A DNA stretch of 64,000 nucleotides from J095 sp964517605 (GCA_964517605.1 CAZFCE010000017.1:55733-119732), one strand, 5' to 3'. Positions 17,453 through 26,161 are shown, counted from the stretch's first letter. Notes: generated by a model not told the origin, from the sequence alone. Translations and numbers: made by a program.

Positions 17453-19333
17453 TTACTGAATCACCTGAATTGTTCTGATGATCAACGCCCCCAGATTATC
17501 CTGTTGGGCGCGGCCCGGCTCCAGCACCGGCAGCCGGGTGTTGTTGGTTTGCGGGTTGTAAAAACCAACCCGGATTTGATAATTGTCGGCGGGAGTGGTA
17601 GCGGGGATGGCCAACTGGTAGGCATCCACCACTACCTGGCCAATTTGCCAGCTTGAAGTTAGCCGGGGATTGGCCTGCGGTTGGGCTTCAACTTTTGAAA
17701 CAATGCCGCCCTGCGCGGTGGTGAGATAAATAAACACGTTGTAGTTGGCGGCGGGCACGGCCAACGGCTGCCAAAAAAACACCAGCTTGATGGCCTCACC
17801 CGGTTTGTATTGCAACCGGGGAATCTCGTAGGCGCTGAGCAAAATTTCGCCGCCAAAGTTGGCTCCCACCGGCGTGCGCGAACCGCTGCTCACCACCAAC
17901 GTTACCAGCCCGCGGTTGGCCACCACCGATCCCGGCGGCGGGTCTTGCGCTACCACCAGGCCGGGCGCTTCAACGCTCCAGTCCTCGTATTTTTGGGGCA
18001 CCAAATCCAGTTTTTTAAGCGCCTGCGCGGCCTCATCAAACTGTTTGCCCACCAAATTTGGCACTTCGGCCAGCGGCGGCCCCTGGCTGAGTTGCACGGT
18101 GATGGTTGTGCCCCGTTCAACCGCAGAACCCGCCGGCACCGATTGGTTGATAATGGTAAACGCCGGGTAAGTTGGATGCGGCGCTTGCCCGGCAACCGTC
18201 ATTGACAGGCCCACATTTTCCAGCGTGGTACGCGCCCGCGCCTCTTCAAACCCCACCACATCGGGAACCTGCACCGCCCCGGAACGGTGAGCGTAGGCAT
18301 CGTACACGGCCACAAACAGCGGCACCAGCCCCAGCACCGCTACAATGGCCGCCAGTCCCAGCATCAGCAGTACAAAATCAATGCCGATGCCGTTACTTCC
18401 ACCCTTTTTGGGCGCAGCCGGTCGAGGCGGCGGCGGCGCGGCTTTGCCGCCCGGCTGCACCGGCGACCCCACCACCGCCGATATGGGGCCGTGCGGGCTG
18501 GTGAGGGTTAGCCCGCCCTGTTTGTACAGAATCAACGCCTCGCGCAGGTGGTCGGCGGTGAGAAACCGCTCGTTGGGGCTTTTGGCCATGGCCGCGTCTA
18601 TAATGCGGGCCAGCGGTTCGGGGATGCGCGGGTTAATCTTATCAACCGGAATGTGGGCCTCGTACAGTTGCTTGCGGGCCACATCCTGGTCGTCAACGCC
18701 TACAAACGGCACGCGGCCCGTGACCATTTCGTACAAAATAATGCCGATGGCGTACACGTCGGTGGCGGGCAGCATCATATCACCCGAAGCCTGCTCCGGG
18801 GCAAAATAGGCCGGTGTGCCCCACACCACCTCGTCCGCATCCATTGAGCTTTCACCCAATGCCCGCGCCAGCCCAAAATCTGTTACTTTGGCCTGGTTGG
18901 CGGCGGTAATCAAAATATTGCCGGGCTTTAAATCGCCGTGAACCAGCCCGGCCCGGTGTGCCGTGCCTACCGCCGAACAAATTTGAATGGCAAATTCCAC
19001 GGCCTGCTCCACCGGCAACGCGCCTTGCTCGTTCAGGCGCGTGCGCAAATCGGAGCCGTGAATCCACTCCATTACAATGTAGGGCCGGTTTTGGTATTGG
19101 CCAAAATCGTACACGGCCACAATGTAGGCGTTGTTGAGCTTGGCGGCGCTTTGGGCTTCGCGGTGAAAGTTCACCAAAAAGGTGGCATCGCGGGTAAATT
19201 GCTCGCGCAACACCTTTACGGCCACCATTCGCCCCAGCGACATATCCTGCGCCTGGTACACTTCGGCCAGGCCGCCTTCGCCAAGTTTTTTAAATAATTG
19301 ATAACGGTCATTAAAAACTACGGGTAGCTGCAT
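17453..19333 (-). CDS. Membrane Ser/Thr protein kinase with two PASTA domains (PknB/Stk type)
   Basis: The 626-residue protein has an N-terminal Hanks-type kinase domain with the glycine loop KKLGEGGLAEVY, Lys40 in VAVK, the catalytic loop HGDLKPGN (Asp134; HGD instead of HRD), DFG at 152-154 and APE. All catalytic residues are present. A membrane helix lies near 313-338. Two PASTA repeats (about 350-420 and 421-490) follow, as in kinases that sense muropeptides or lipid II. After them comes a C-terminal beta-rich domain of about 125 residues not usual in PknB. It likely regulates cell-wall synthesis or division. The MOSC gene follows in the same unit. The start has no strong ribosome binding site. 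Confidence 0.93.
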   Translation of the reverse strand: MQLPVVFNDRYQLFKKLGEGGLAEVYQAQDMSLGRMVAVKVLREQFTRDATFLVNFHREAQSAAKLNNAYIVAVYDFGQYQNRPYIVMEWIHGSDLRTRLNEQGALPVEQAVEFAIQICSAVGTAHRAGLVHGDLKPGNILITAANQAKVTDFGLARALGESSMDADEVVWGTPAYFAPEQASGDMMLPATDVYAIGIILYEMVTGRVPFVGVDDQDVARKQLYEAHIPVDKINPRIPEPLARIIDAAMAKSPNERFLTADHLREALILYKQGGLTLTSPHGPISAVVGSPVQPGGKAAPPPPRPAAPKKGGSNGIGIDFVLLMLGLAAIVAVLGLVPLFVAVYDAYAHRSGAVQVPDVVGFEEARARTTLENVGLSMTVAGQAPHPTYPAFTIINQSVPAGSAVERGTTITVQLSQGPPLAEVPNLVGKQFDEAAQALKKLDLVPQKYEDWSVEAPGLVVAQDPPPGSVVANRGLVTLVVSSGSRTPVGANFGGEILLSAYEIPRLQYKPGEAIKLVFFWQPLAVPAANYNVFIYLTTAQGGIVSKVEAQPQANPRLTSSWQIGQVVVDAYQLAIPATTPADNYQIRVGFYNPQTNNTRLPVLEPGRAQQDNLGALIIRTIQVIQ

Positions 19334-19403
19334 AGTCGCGGCTCACTCAATTAAGATTGCCTCTATTTTAACCTACTTCAGCCCCACAACCAAACTTAAA
19401 GTT

Positions 19404-19431
19404 TTGACATAGAGCCGTTTTTTTCTACAAT
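19404..19431 (+). promoter_or_regulatory. Promoter of the cysteine desulfurase gene
   Basis: A perfect TTGACA (19404-19409), a 16-base spacer and TACAAT (19426-19431) give a predicted start near 19438 and a leader of about 28 bases. Confidence 0.7.
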
Positions 19432-19465
19432 TCCGGTTTAATAATCCGATTGTGAATGGACGCCA

Positions 19466-20632
19466 ATGGTCACTCAACCCTCAATTTATTTAGATCACGC
19501 CGCTTCAACGCCCACCGCGCCGCCGGTGGTCGAAGCGATGCTGCCCTATTTTAACCAGATTTACGGCAACGCCTCCGGGTTGCACCGGCAGGCTCGCGCC
19601 AGCGCCCAGGCGTTGGATAACGCCCGCCAGCGCGTGGCGGCGGTGCTGGGCTGCCTGCCCAAAGAGGTGGTGTTTACCGCCTGCGGCACCGAAAGCGACA
19701 ACATTGCCATTCGCGGGGTGGCCTGGGCGCAAAAACTGGCCGGCAAAGGGCATCACCTGATTACCACGCCGGTTGAGCACCACGCCGTAAGCCACACCTT
19801 TGACCAGTTGTGCGATAAATTTGGCTTTGAGCAAACCGTGGTGCCGGTTGACCGCTTTGGCGTGGTTAACCCCGCCGCTATTGAAGCCGCCATTCGGCCC
19901 GATACGGTGCTGATTAGCGTGATGTACGCCAACAACGAGGTCGGGTCGGTGCAGCCGGTTGCCGAAATCGGCGCCATCGCCCGGGCCAAGGGCATCGCCC
20001 TGCACACCGATGCGGTGCAGGCGGCGGCCAGCCTGCCGCTTAAAGTTGATGAGTTGCAGGTGGATTTGCTGGCCATTTCGGGCCACAAAATTTATGCGCC
20101 CAAAGGCGTCGGCCTGTTGTACGTGCGCCACAACACGCCGCTGCTGCCGTCGCTTACCGGCGGTGGCCACGAAAACAAACGGCGGCCCGGCACCGAGAAC
20201 ATCCCGTATATTGTGGGGCTGGCCACCGCGCTGGAACTGGTTGAGACCGACCGCGCCGCCGAAAATGCGCGGCTCACCGCCCTGCGCGATACGTTGATTG
20301 CGGGCGTGCTGGCCAATATTCCCGGCAGCCAGATCACCGGGCATCCCACCCACCGGCTGCCCAACAACGCCAGCTTTGTATTTGAAGGCTGCGAAGCCGA
20401 CGCTATTTTAATGCGCCTGGATTTGGCCGGCATTCAGGCCGCCAGCGGCAGCGCCTGCACCACCGGCATGCCGCAAGCCAGCCACGTGCTCACCACGATG
20501 GGCGTGCCGCATCAGTTGGGGTTAAGTGCCCTGCGGTTAAGCCTGGGGCGCCACACCACCGCCGCCGAAATAGACACGGTGCTGGCGGTGCTACCGGATA
20601 TTATTAAAAAAGTGCGGGCGCTGCAAGGTTAG
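19466..20632 (+). CDS. Cysteine desulfurase (NifS/IscS family)
   Basis: This pyridoxal-phosphate enzyme takes sulfur from cysteine as a persulfide for tRNA thiolation and iron-sulfur clusters. The 388 residues match IscS/NifS. The N terminus YLDHAASTPT, the TPVEHHAV block, SGHKIYAPKG with PLP-binding Lys208, RPGTENIPYIVGL and the persulfide loop SGSACTTGMPQASHVL with Cys331 are all present. It is followed after 76 bases by mnmA, which accepts sulfur from this type of enzyme. This suggests that tRNA 2-thiouridine synthesis is its main job here. No iscU or other cluster-assembly genes are adjacent. Confidence 0.95.
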   Translation: MVTQPSIYLDHAASTPTAPPVVEAMLPYFNQIYGNASGLHRQARASAQALDNARQRVAAVLGCLPKEVVFTACGTESDNIAIRGVAWAQKLAGKGHHLITTPVEHHAVSHTFDQLCDKFGFEQTVVPVDRFGVVNPAAIEAAIRPDTVLISVMYANNEVGSVQPVAEIGAIARAKGIALHTDAVQAAASLPLKVDELQVDLLAISGHKIYAPKGVGLLYVRHNTPLLPSLTGGGHENKRRPGTENIPYIVGLATALELVETDRAAENARLTALRDTLIAGVLANIPGSQITGHPTHRLPNNASFVFEGCEADAILMRLDLAGIQAASGSACTTGMPQASHVLTTMGVPHQLGLSALRLSLGRHTTAAEIDTVLAVLPDIIKKVRALQG

Positions 20633-20649
20633 CTTGCCAACAGCGGTTG

Positions 20650-20658
20650 TGGTACAAT
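20650..20658 (+). promoter_or_regulatory. Extended -10 promoter of mnmA
   Basis: TGG-TACAAT (20650-20658) sits in the same TTGTGGTACAAT string as the promoter at 11267. It could give mnmA expression independent of the desulfurase gene. Confidence 0.5.
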
Positions 20659-20708
20659 AAAACTCAACGGCGGGCGCACCATCAGCCCGCTTTTTAATTA
20701 AAGGGCGT

Positions 20709-21803
20709 ATGTTAAACAACCAAACTCCCCCCAAAAAAGTTGTGGTGGCCATGAGTGGCGGCGTAGATAGCTCGGTGGCGGCGGCGCTGCTGCTGGAGCA
20801 GGGCTACGAGGTGATTGGGCTGATGCTGCGGCTGTGGGCCGAACCGGGCGGCAAGGTCAACCGCTGCTGCACCCCCGACGCCATCACCGACGCCCGGCGC
20901 GTGGCCGATGCGTTGGGTATTCCGTTTTATGTGCGCGATTACAAGGATGCCTTTAAAACAACCGTGGTTGATTTTTTTATGGCTGGTTACGCCGCCGGAA
21001 TAACGCCCAATCCCTGCGTTATTTGCAACCGCGACATCCGTTTTGATCGGCTGCTGCACGAAGTTATAAACCTGGGCGGCGATTACTTGGCCACCGGCCA
21101 CTACGCCCGGATTGTACTCGCCGCCGGCGGCGAGTACCGGCTGCTTAAAGGCAGCGATCCGGCCAAAGACCAAAGCTACATGCTCTACACCATGACGCAG
21201 GAACGGCTGGCGCGGGTGCTGCTGCCGGTAGGCGAATACAGCAAGCCTCGCATCCGGCAGATTGCCCAGGAGAAAAACCTGCCGGTGTTTGACCGGCCCG
21301 ATAGCCAGGATTTATGTTTTTTGGGCGAAGGCGATTATCGCACGTTTTTAGCCCGGCACGCGCCGGCGGTGCTGCAACCCGGCTCCATTTTAAACACCCA
21401 CGGCCAGGAGTTGGGCCGGCATTACGGACTGGCGTTTTACACCATTGGCCAGCGCAAAGGGTTGGGGTTGGCCGGCCCCGTTCCGCTGTATGTTATCAAC
21501 AAGGATATGGCCGCCAACAGCCTGATTGTCGGCCCGCAGGAGGAGTTGGGGCACACCGGGCTGGTAGCGCACGATGTATCGTTTATTAGCGGCAACATCC
21601 CCACCGGGCCGCTGCGGGTTGAAGCCAAAATTCGGTACAAAGCCCAGCCCGCGCCGGCCACGTTCACTCCTTTGCCCAATCACCGGGCGCAACTCACCTT
21701 TGACGCGCCGCTCCGCGATATTACGCCCGGCCAGGCTGTGGTGTTTTATCAGGGCCAGCACACGCTGGGCGGCGGCGCTATCGAACAGGCGTTGGGAGGC
21801 TAA
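20709..21803 (+). CDS. mnmA: tRNA-specific 2-thiouridylase
   Basis: The enzyme adenylates and thiolates uridine 34 of Lys, Glu and Gln tRNAs. The 364-residue protein has the ATP-pyrophosphatase P-loop SGGVDSS (15-21), the first catalytic Cys in NPCVICN (Cys103) and the second in DLCFLGEGDYRTFL (Cys203). This spacing matches the Cys102/Cys199 pair known for E. coli MnmA. The C-terminal beta domain (after about 250) includes IGQRKGLG. A cysteine desulfurase gene directly upstream supplies the sulfur. A small membrane protein gene follows after 5 bases and is likely co-transcribed. Confidence 0.97.
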   Translation: MLNNQTPPKKVVVAMSGGVDSSVAAALLLEQGYEVIGLMLRLWAEPGGKVNRCCTPDAITDARRVADALGIPFYVRDYKDAFKTTVVDFFMAGYAAGITPNPCVICNRDIRFDRLLHEVINLGGDYLATGHYARIVLAAGGEYRLLKGSDPAKDQSYMLYTMTQERLARVLLPVGEYSKPRIRQIAQEKNLPVFDRPDSQDLCFLGEGDYRTFLARHAPAVLQPGSILNTHGQELGRHYGLAFYTIGQRKGLGLAGPVPLYVINKDMAANSLIVGPQEELGHTGLVAHDVSFISGNIPTGPLRVEAKIRYKAQPAPATFTPLPNHRAQLTFDAPLRDITPGQAVVFYQGQHTLGGGAIEQALGG

Positions 21804-21808
21804 CGCCG

Positions 21809-22075
21809 ATGCCGCCCTATGTTCTGCTATCGTTTTTGCTGGGAGGCGTGTACGGCACGCTGTTTCACCTGTGGCGCGGCAAAACCCTGCGCGATCTGGC
21901 TATTTATTTTTTAACCGGCATCATCGGGTTTGGAGTTGGCCAACTGGTGGGCAGTTTGCTGGGGCTAACTTTTTTAATGCTGGGGCCGCTTCATATTGCG
22001 CCGGCTACAATTAGTAGCTGGGCCGGCCTGTTTTTTATTCAATGGTTAAAGCCTTTTCCCACGCCCGCCAAATAA
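21809..22075 (+). CDS. Small membrane protein of unknown function
   Basis: The 88-residue protein has about three hydrophobic segments (roughly 2-15, 28-50 and 58-78). It contains a glycine-rich start (LLSFLLGGVYGTLFHLW) and a positively charged loop after the first helix. No family is recognised. It begins five bases after the mnmA stop and so is probably translated from the same message, with no visible link to tRNA thiolation. The high glycine and hydrophobic content and clean reading frame support a real gene. Confidence 0.65.
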   Translation: MPPYVLLSFLLGGVYGTLFHLWRGKTLRDLAIYFLTGIIGFGVGQLVGSLLGLTFLMLGPLHIAPATISSWAGLFFIQWLKPFPTPAK

Positions 22076-22155
22076 CCAGGCCAAAATAACAAATTGCAAA
22101 TTCTGTGGAAAAGATTAAAATTATACCAAATCCCAACATTTAAAAGAGAATTACA

Positions 22156-22623
22156 ATGACTGAAGAAACTCTTGCCCCATATAACCCCAAGCAATTTGAT
22201 AATCCTCGCCCGGAGCTATCGCCCGAACCGATAGACAAACGCCCGCTGCTCATTGGCGGGCTGGTGGCGATTGTGCTGGTGGCCGTTTTTGTTGGCATTG
22301 GCTGGTGGTTATTTGTTAACCCCGCCGCCACCGCCGTTTTGCGCGATATTTTTATTATTTTTATGGGGTTGGGCATATTTGTAATTATCCTGCTGCTGGT
22401 AATGTTGATTGTGATCACCGCCTATCTGGTTCTCAAAGTGAACGATCTGGTGCAACTGCTGGATCGGGAAATCAAGCCGATGCTAACCAACCTCAACACC
22501 ATGCTAAAAACGGCGCAGGGAACCACCACTTTCATCAGCGAACAAGCCGTAAAACCGGTTATTTCAACGGTTTCGGCGGTGGCTGCCGCGCGCGCCATCT
22601 TTCAAAACTTGTTTCAACGGTAA
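22156..22623 (+). CDS. Hypothetical membrane protein, DUF948-like layout
   Basis: The 155-residue protein has an acidic, proline-rich N terminus (about 1-30), two membrane helices (about 32-55 and 65-95) and a C-terminal amphipathic helical region with LKVNDLVQLLDREIKPML and later VKPVIS. This layout, with the paired proline-containing turn after the helices, resembles small DUF948-type envelope proteins. It is followed 58 bases later by a YtxH-domain protein. Such proteins often travel together as general-stress membrane proteins, so a joint envelope-stress role is plausible but inferred. Confidence 0.75.
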   Translation: MTEETLAPYNPKQFDNPRPELSPEPIDKRPLLIGGLVAIVLVAVFVGIGWWLFVNPAATAVLRDIFIIFMGLGIFVIILLLVMLIVITAYLVLKVNDLVQLLDREIKPMLTNLNTMLKTAQGTTTFISEQAVKPVISTVSAVAAARAIFQNLFQR

Positions 22624-22681
22624 TTTCTCATCCGTACAAAACTGCTTTTAATTATCCAGGTTTAACAAAAGGAGATACAAA

Positions 22682-23110
22682 ATGGCAAATAACAATGAAG
22701 GTTCAGCGTTTTTTGCAGGTTTGGTAATTGGCGGGTTGGTCGGCGCGGCGCTGGCCTTGCTGTTGGCTCCGCAATCCGGCGAAGAAACCCGGGCGCAAAT
22801 CAGAGATAAAAGCCTGGAATACAAAGACCGGGCCGAAGACGGCATTTTGCAGGCACAGCACCGCGCGCAGGAACAGGTTTCGGTTTTGCAGGAAAAAAGC
22901 AAAGAAGCCTACATAAAAGGCAAAGAGAGCGCAGTTGAGGCTCTGGAAAAAAGTAAACAAAGCGCCACCGAAGCTCTGGAAAAAAGCAAGCAAAGCGCCA
23001 CCGAAGCTCTGGAAAAAGGCAAACAAAGCGCCGCCGAAGCTCTGGAAAAGGGTAAACAATCCGTTTCTCAAGTGGTTGGCCGCACCAAAGAAGACAGCGC
23101 CCAGGCATAA
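22682..23110 (+). CDS. YtxH-domain protein with 11-residue amphipathic repeats
   Basis: The 142-residue protein begins with the YtxH signature: a glycine-rich membrane segment (FFAGLVIGGLVGAALALLLAP, about 10-30) followed by the conserved SGEETRAQIRDK. The rest is a charged helix. From about residue 82 it contains four or five tandem copies of an 11-residue unit resembling EALEKSKQSAT, encoded by 33-base direct repeats. These hendecads predict a long amphipathic or coiled-coil helix like those of LEA or apolipoprotein-like proteins. YtxH proteins are associated with general stress in Bacillus; the exact role is unknown. AAAGGAGATACAAA precedes the ATG and a strong terminator follows. Confidence 0.88.
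   Translation: MANNNEGSAFFAGLVIGGLVGAALALLLAPQSGEETRAQIRDKSLEYKDRAEDGILQAQHRAQEQVSVLQEKSKEAYIKGKESAVEALEKSKQSATEALEKSKQSATEALEKGKQSAAEALEKGKQSVSQVVGRTKEDSAQA
22925..23060 (+). repeat. 33-bp tandem repeats inside the YtxH gene
   Basis: About four copies of a 33-base unit (GAAGCTCTGGAAAAA and neighbours) encode the EALEKSKQSAT hendecads. The copies differ by only a few bases, which suggests recent slippage or expansion. Confidence 0.85.
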
Positions 23111-23127
23111 TCAATCGTACTAAACAC

Positions 23128-23158
23128 AAAAAGGCGAGGGAACAGCCCTCGCCTTTTT
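23128..23158. terminator. Bidirectional terminator between the YtxH gene and nnr
   Basis: GGCGAGGG (23133-23140), loop AACAG and CCCTCGCC (23146-23153) are flanked by five A and five T residues, giving a 13-bp stem. It lies between the two convergent genes. Confidence 0.88.
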
Positions 23159-23182
23159 ATTTTTAACCTGATTGTTCAGGCG

Positions 23183-24784
23183 TTAACCGGCAAATCTTAA
23201 CAACGCCGCCGGCAACAACCCGGCCAGATCGCCGGCGGTAACGCCCACAACACCCAAGTGATCGCGGGCCAGTTCTCCGGCCAGGCCGTGTAGATAACCG
23301 CCCGCCACCGCCGCTTCAAAAGCTTCCAAACCCTGCGCCCGCAACCCGGTAATTACGCCGGCCAGCACATCGCCGGAGCCGGCTTTGGCCATGGCCGGGT
23401 TGGCAAACGGCAGCACCATCACCCGGCCATCCGGCGAGGCAATAACCGTGTACGCCCCTTTTAAAAGGACTACCTGCTGCCAGCGAACGGCCATTTGCGC
23501 TGCAAGCTCCAGCCGATTGGCTTGCACAACGGCGGTAGAATTAGCGGTTAACCGCGCCATTTCGCCGGGGTGCGGCGTTAAAATTGAGTACGGCGGCAAC
23601 AACGCCCACCACTCCGGCTGCGCCGCCAGAATGTTCAGGGCATCGGCATCCAGCACCAGCGGCGGCAATACCGCGCCGGGCTTGAGCAATTCCAGTAGAA
23701 AACCGGCGGCGGCGGGCGTGTTGGCCAACCCCGGCCCCACCAGCACGGCATCGGCCCGGCCAAGTTTTGACCGCAGTTCAACGGCGGCGGCAGGAGAAAA
23801 ATAACCGCCGCTATCCGGCAGCGGCAGGTAAGTGGCCTCGGCCAAACCGGCAGCCACCAGGGGATAGATGGTTTGCGGCACGGCCATTGTTACCAAACCG
23901 GCCCCGCTGCGAGTGGCGGACTGGCCGGCCAAAATAGCCGCGCCGGGATAATTGATTGATCCAGCGGCCAAAACCGCCGTGCCAAAAGTACCTTTGTGCG
24001 CCGAAGCCGGTCGGGGTGGCAGCATAGCGGCCACTTTGGCCGGCGTGGCCATTTGCAGCGACACATCCGCCGGAAAGTGAGCCGGGGTAAGCCCGATATC
24101 GCCCACCACCAGCCGGCCCACCACATTGGGGCCGGGCAACAGCACGTGGCCGCGTTTTACCGCCGCCAGCGTCACCGTCAGGTCGGCGGGCAGCGTGTAC
24201 GGATCAACCGCGCCGATATCGCTATTCAACCCCGAAGGCACATCCACGGCCACCACCAGCGGAGCCGGCAACGGCCCGGTCGGACGAGCCGGTTGGGTGA
24301 GCCGGCCATCGGTCTGCGCCCGTCGGGATTGAACGGCGGCGCGGGCGTGCGCCAGCAATTGCGCCAGCGTTCCGGCAATGGGCCGCGATACGCCCGTTCC
24401 CAACAGGGCATCCACAATCACCGCCGCCTCGTTGAGCAGCCGGAGCAGGTGCGCCTGGTCGGGATCGTTCTCCCAGAAAATCCGCGCCACGCCGGTGTTG
24501 TCCAGCAACGCCCAGTTATAATCCGCCGTTACCTGGCGTTGCCAGACGTAAACGGTTACGGCGAATCCGCTTTGAACCAGATGGCGGGCCACCACCAGGC
24601 CATCGCCGCCGTTGTTGCCGGGGCCAACCAGCACTAGCACCGGCCCGGCGGCCACCGCGCCAACGGACTGAATGGCCTCGGCCACGCAACCGCCGGCGTT
24701 TTCCATCATCTGGCGGTAACTCAGCCCGGCGGCAGCGGCGGCCCGTTCGGCGGCCTGCATTTGCGGCGTGGTGACAATGTACAC
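23183..24784 (-). CDS. nnr: Bifunctional NAD(P)H-hydrate epimerase / ADP- or ATP-dependent NAD(P)H-hydrate dehydratase
   Basis: This metabolite-repair enzyme restores NAD(P)H damaged by hydration. The N-terminal YjeF_N epimerase domain (about 1-220) has GPGNNGGDGLVVARHL, DALLGTG and the DVPSGL block. The C-terminal carbohydrate-kinase-like dehydratase domain (about 235-533) carries TPHPGEMARL, LLKGAYTVI and the catalytic NPAMAKAGSGDVLAGVITG. At 533 residues it is the usual fusion length. It is the last gene of a four-gene minus-strand run (ndk, beta-solenoid, small membrane protein, nnr) with gaps of 14, 10 and 3 bases, so co-expression is very likely. Confidence 0.96.
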   Translation of the reverse strand: MYIVTTPQMQAAERAAAAAGLSYRQMMENAGGCVAEAIQSVGAVAAGPVLVLVGPGNNGGDGLVVARHLVQSGFAVTVYVWQRQVTADYNWALLDNTGVARIFWENDPDQAHLLRLLNEAAVIVDALLGTGVSRPIAGTLAQLLAHARAAVQSRRAQTDGRLTQPARPTGPLPAPLVVAVDVPSGLNSDIGAVDPYTLPADLTVTLAAVKRGHVLLPGPNVVGRLVVGDIGLTPAHFPADVSLQMATPAKVAAMLPPRPASAHKGTFGTAVLAAGSINYPGAAILAGQSATRSGAGLVTMAVPQTIYPLVAAGLAEATYLPLPDSGGYFSPAAAVELRSKLGRADAVLVGPGLANTPAAAGFLLELLKPGAVLPPLVLDADALNILAAQPEWWALLPPYSILTPHPGEMARLTANSTAVVQANRLELAAQMAVRWQQVVLLKGAYTVIASPDGRVMVLPFANPAMAKAGSGDVLAGVITGLRAQGLEAFEAAVAGGYLHGLAGELARDHLGVVGVTAGDLAGLLPAALLRFAG

Positions 24785-24787
24785 GGC

Positions 24788-25078
24788 TTATCCCTGAGAC
24801 CGGCTATCTTTGGCTAACAGGTAAGCAATCATGCCGATGGCGCTCCCCAGCAACAGGCCGGCCAGCGTAAACCACACCTGGTTGCCGGTTAACTTTGAGG
24901 GGGATGGCACCGCAACGGCAGCAGCGGCGAGCGGAGCCGGCGGGGTTTCGGGCGCGGAGGCTTGGTCGGCGGTGCCGGCCAGCCGTTGTTCGCGCCGGTT
25001 TTGCAGGTAATCGGCCACATACCCGGCCACGTAGCGGACAATATACGGCCAAATCAGCTTGAAAATTGTTTGGTACAT
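24788..25078 (-). CDS. Small single-pass membrane protein
   Basis: The ATG at 25078 gives a 96-residue protein; the open frame extends upstream but overlaps the previous gene. The N terminus (YQTIFKLIWPYIVRYVAGYVADYL) is an amphipathic or membrane-associated helix followed by a basic stretch (QNRREQRLAG). A proline/alanine linker and a C-terminal membrane helix (about 68-90, VWFTLAGLLLGSAIGMIAYLL) follow. No family is recognised. It starts 10 bases after the beta-solenoid gene and ends 3 bases before nnr. Together with its tail-anchored neighbour it may form a small membrane assembly, which is inference. Confidence 0.7.
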   Translation of the reverse strand: MYQTIFKLIWPYIVRYVAGYVADYLQNRREQRLAGTADQASAPETPPAPLAAAAVAVPSPSKLTGNQVWFTLAGLLLGSAIGMIAYLLAKDSRSQG

Positions 25079-25088
25079 AGTTTTCTGC

Positions 25089-25697
25089 CTACGCCAATCG
25101 TTTTTTAAGCCAGATGATGAATGCCAGCACCACGGCAAAAGCTGCGCCAAATGCTGCGCCGGCCAACGGGCCAAAAACCGCGTTCACATCGCCATCAACC
25201 CGACCGGCCAGCAGCAGCATAGTGGCGCTGTTGGGGCCGGTTTTTATATTTCGGGCCACCACCACGCCGCCGCCGCCCTGGTCAATAGTCACATCGCCCC
25301 GGGTTAAAACCACCCGCGCCATGCTCTGGTCGAGGTTTACATTGCCGCCGGCCAGCACCGCTCCCACCGATGAAGCCGTGAGGTTGGCCTCACGGGTTTC
25401 GGTAAAAATTGCGCCGCCCTGCGTCAATGTAAGCTGATCGGCTTTGATTTGGGCGGCAGCGCCCTGCCGCACCACCACCGAAGTGGCGGCCAGCGAAAAC
25501 GCCCCGGCCTGCCGCAACTCGACCGTTTGGGCGGTGATGGCGCTAACGCCGCTTTGCGTTACGGCCACGGAATTGGCGTGGATATCGGCGACAGCGCCGT
25601 TTTGCACGGTAACGTGATCGGCCTGAATATTGTTAACACTCTGGCCGCGCACGTTGATTTCACTGGGCGCAGCCGGGGCTGATGCTTCTTCTGCCAT
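25089..25697 (-). CDS. Tail-anchored protein with 15-residue beta-solenoid repeats
   Basis: The 202-residue protein is not a recognised family. Residues about 25-110 consist of consecutive units of exactly 15 residues resembling VxVxQxGAxxxIxAx, for example VTVQNGAVADIHANS, VAVTQSGVSAITAQT, VELRQAGAFSLAATS and VVVRQGAAAQIKADQ. This is the pattern of a narrow beta-solenoid, like bactofilin-type or pentapeptide-like stacks. Further irregular strands follow, then a C-terminal membrane helix (about 175-197) and a KKRLA tail. No signal peptide is seen, so the solenoid is probably cytoplasmic and tail-anchored. It sits in the ndk-nnr run, 14 bases after ndk. Confidence 0.8.
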   Translation of the reverse strand: MAEEASAPAAPSEINVRGQSVNNIQADHVTVQNGAVADIHANSVAVTQSGVSAITAQTVELRQAGAFSLAATSVVVRQGAAAQIKADQLTLTQGGAIFTETREANLTASSVGAVLAGGNVNLDQSMARVVLTRGDVTIDQGGGGVVVARNIKTGPNSATMLLLAGRVDGDVNAVFGPLAGAAFGAAFAVVLAFIIWLKKRLA

Positions 25698-25711
25698 AAG
25701 ATTTCTCCTGC

Positions 25712-26161
25712 TTATTCTAAAATCCAGCGGTCAATGGCGCGTTCGTAGGTGATTAATTCTGATGGCTCAAACCAGAGCGCAATTTCGGCAGCGCCGTTTT
25801 CCGGGCTGTCGGAGCCGTGAACCAGGTTGCGGCCCACCATCATGCCAAAATCGCCCCGAATGGAGCCGGCGGTGGCCTCAACGGGCCGGGTAACGCCAAT
25901 GGTGTTGCGGGCGGCCTGCACCGCCTGCGGGCCTTCGAGCGCCATCACCACCACCGGCGCGGAAGTAATGTATTCAATCAGGGGTTCAAAAAATGATTTG
26001 CCTTCGTGGATGGCATAGTGCTTGCGGGCCAACGCATCAGAAACTCTGATCAGCTTCATGCCCACAATTTTCAGCCCGCGCTGCTCAAAACGGGTGACGA
26101 TTGGGCCAATCAGGCCACGTTCTACGCCATCCGGTTTAATGATAATTAAAGTTTGTTCCAT
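25712..26161 (-). CDS. ndk: Nucleoside diphosphate kinase
   Basis: This enzyme moves the gamma phosphate between nucleoside di- and triphosphates through a phosphohistidine. The 149 residues match the family. It begins EQTLIIIKPDGVERGLIG, contains the NTIGVTRPVEATAGSIRGDF nucleotide-binding loop and the active-site NLVHGSDS with His115. It is the first gene of a tight minus-strand run with the beta-solenoid protein, a small membrane protein and nnr, so nucleotide supply and NAD(P)H repair would be co-expressed. The upstream scaffold gene ends at a terminator, so ndk should have its own promoter in 26162-26260. Confidence 0.98.
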   Translation of the reverse strand: MEQTLIIIKPDGVERGLIGPIVTRFEQRGLKIVGMKLIRVSDALARKHYAIHEGKSFFEPLIEYITSAPVVVMALEGPQAVQAARNTIGVTRPVEATAGSIRGDFGMMVGRNLVHGSDSPENGAAEIALWFEPSELITYERAIDRWILE

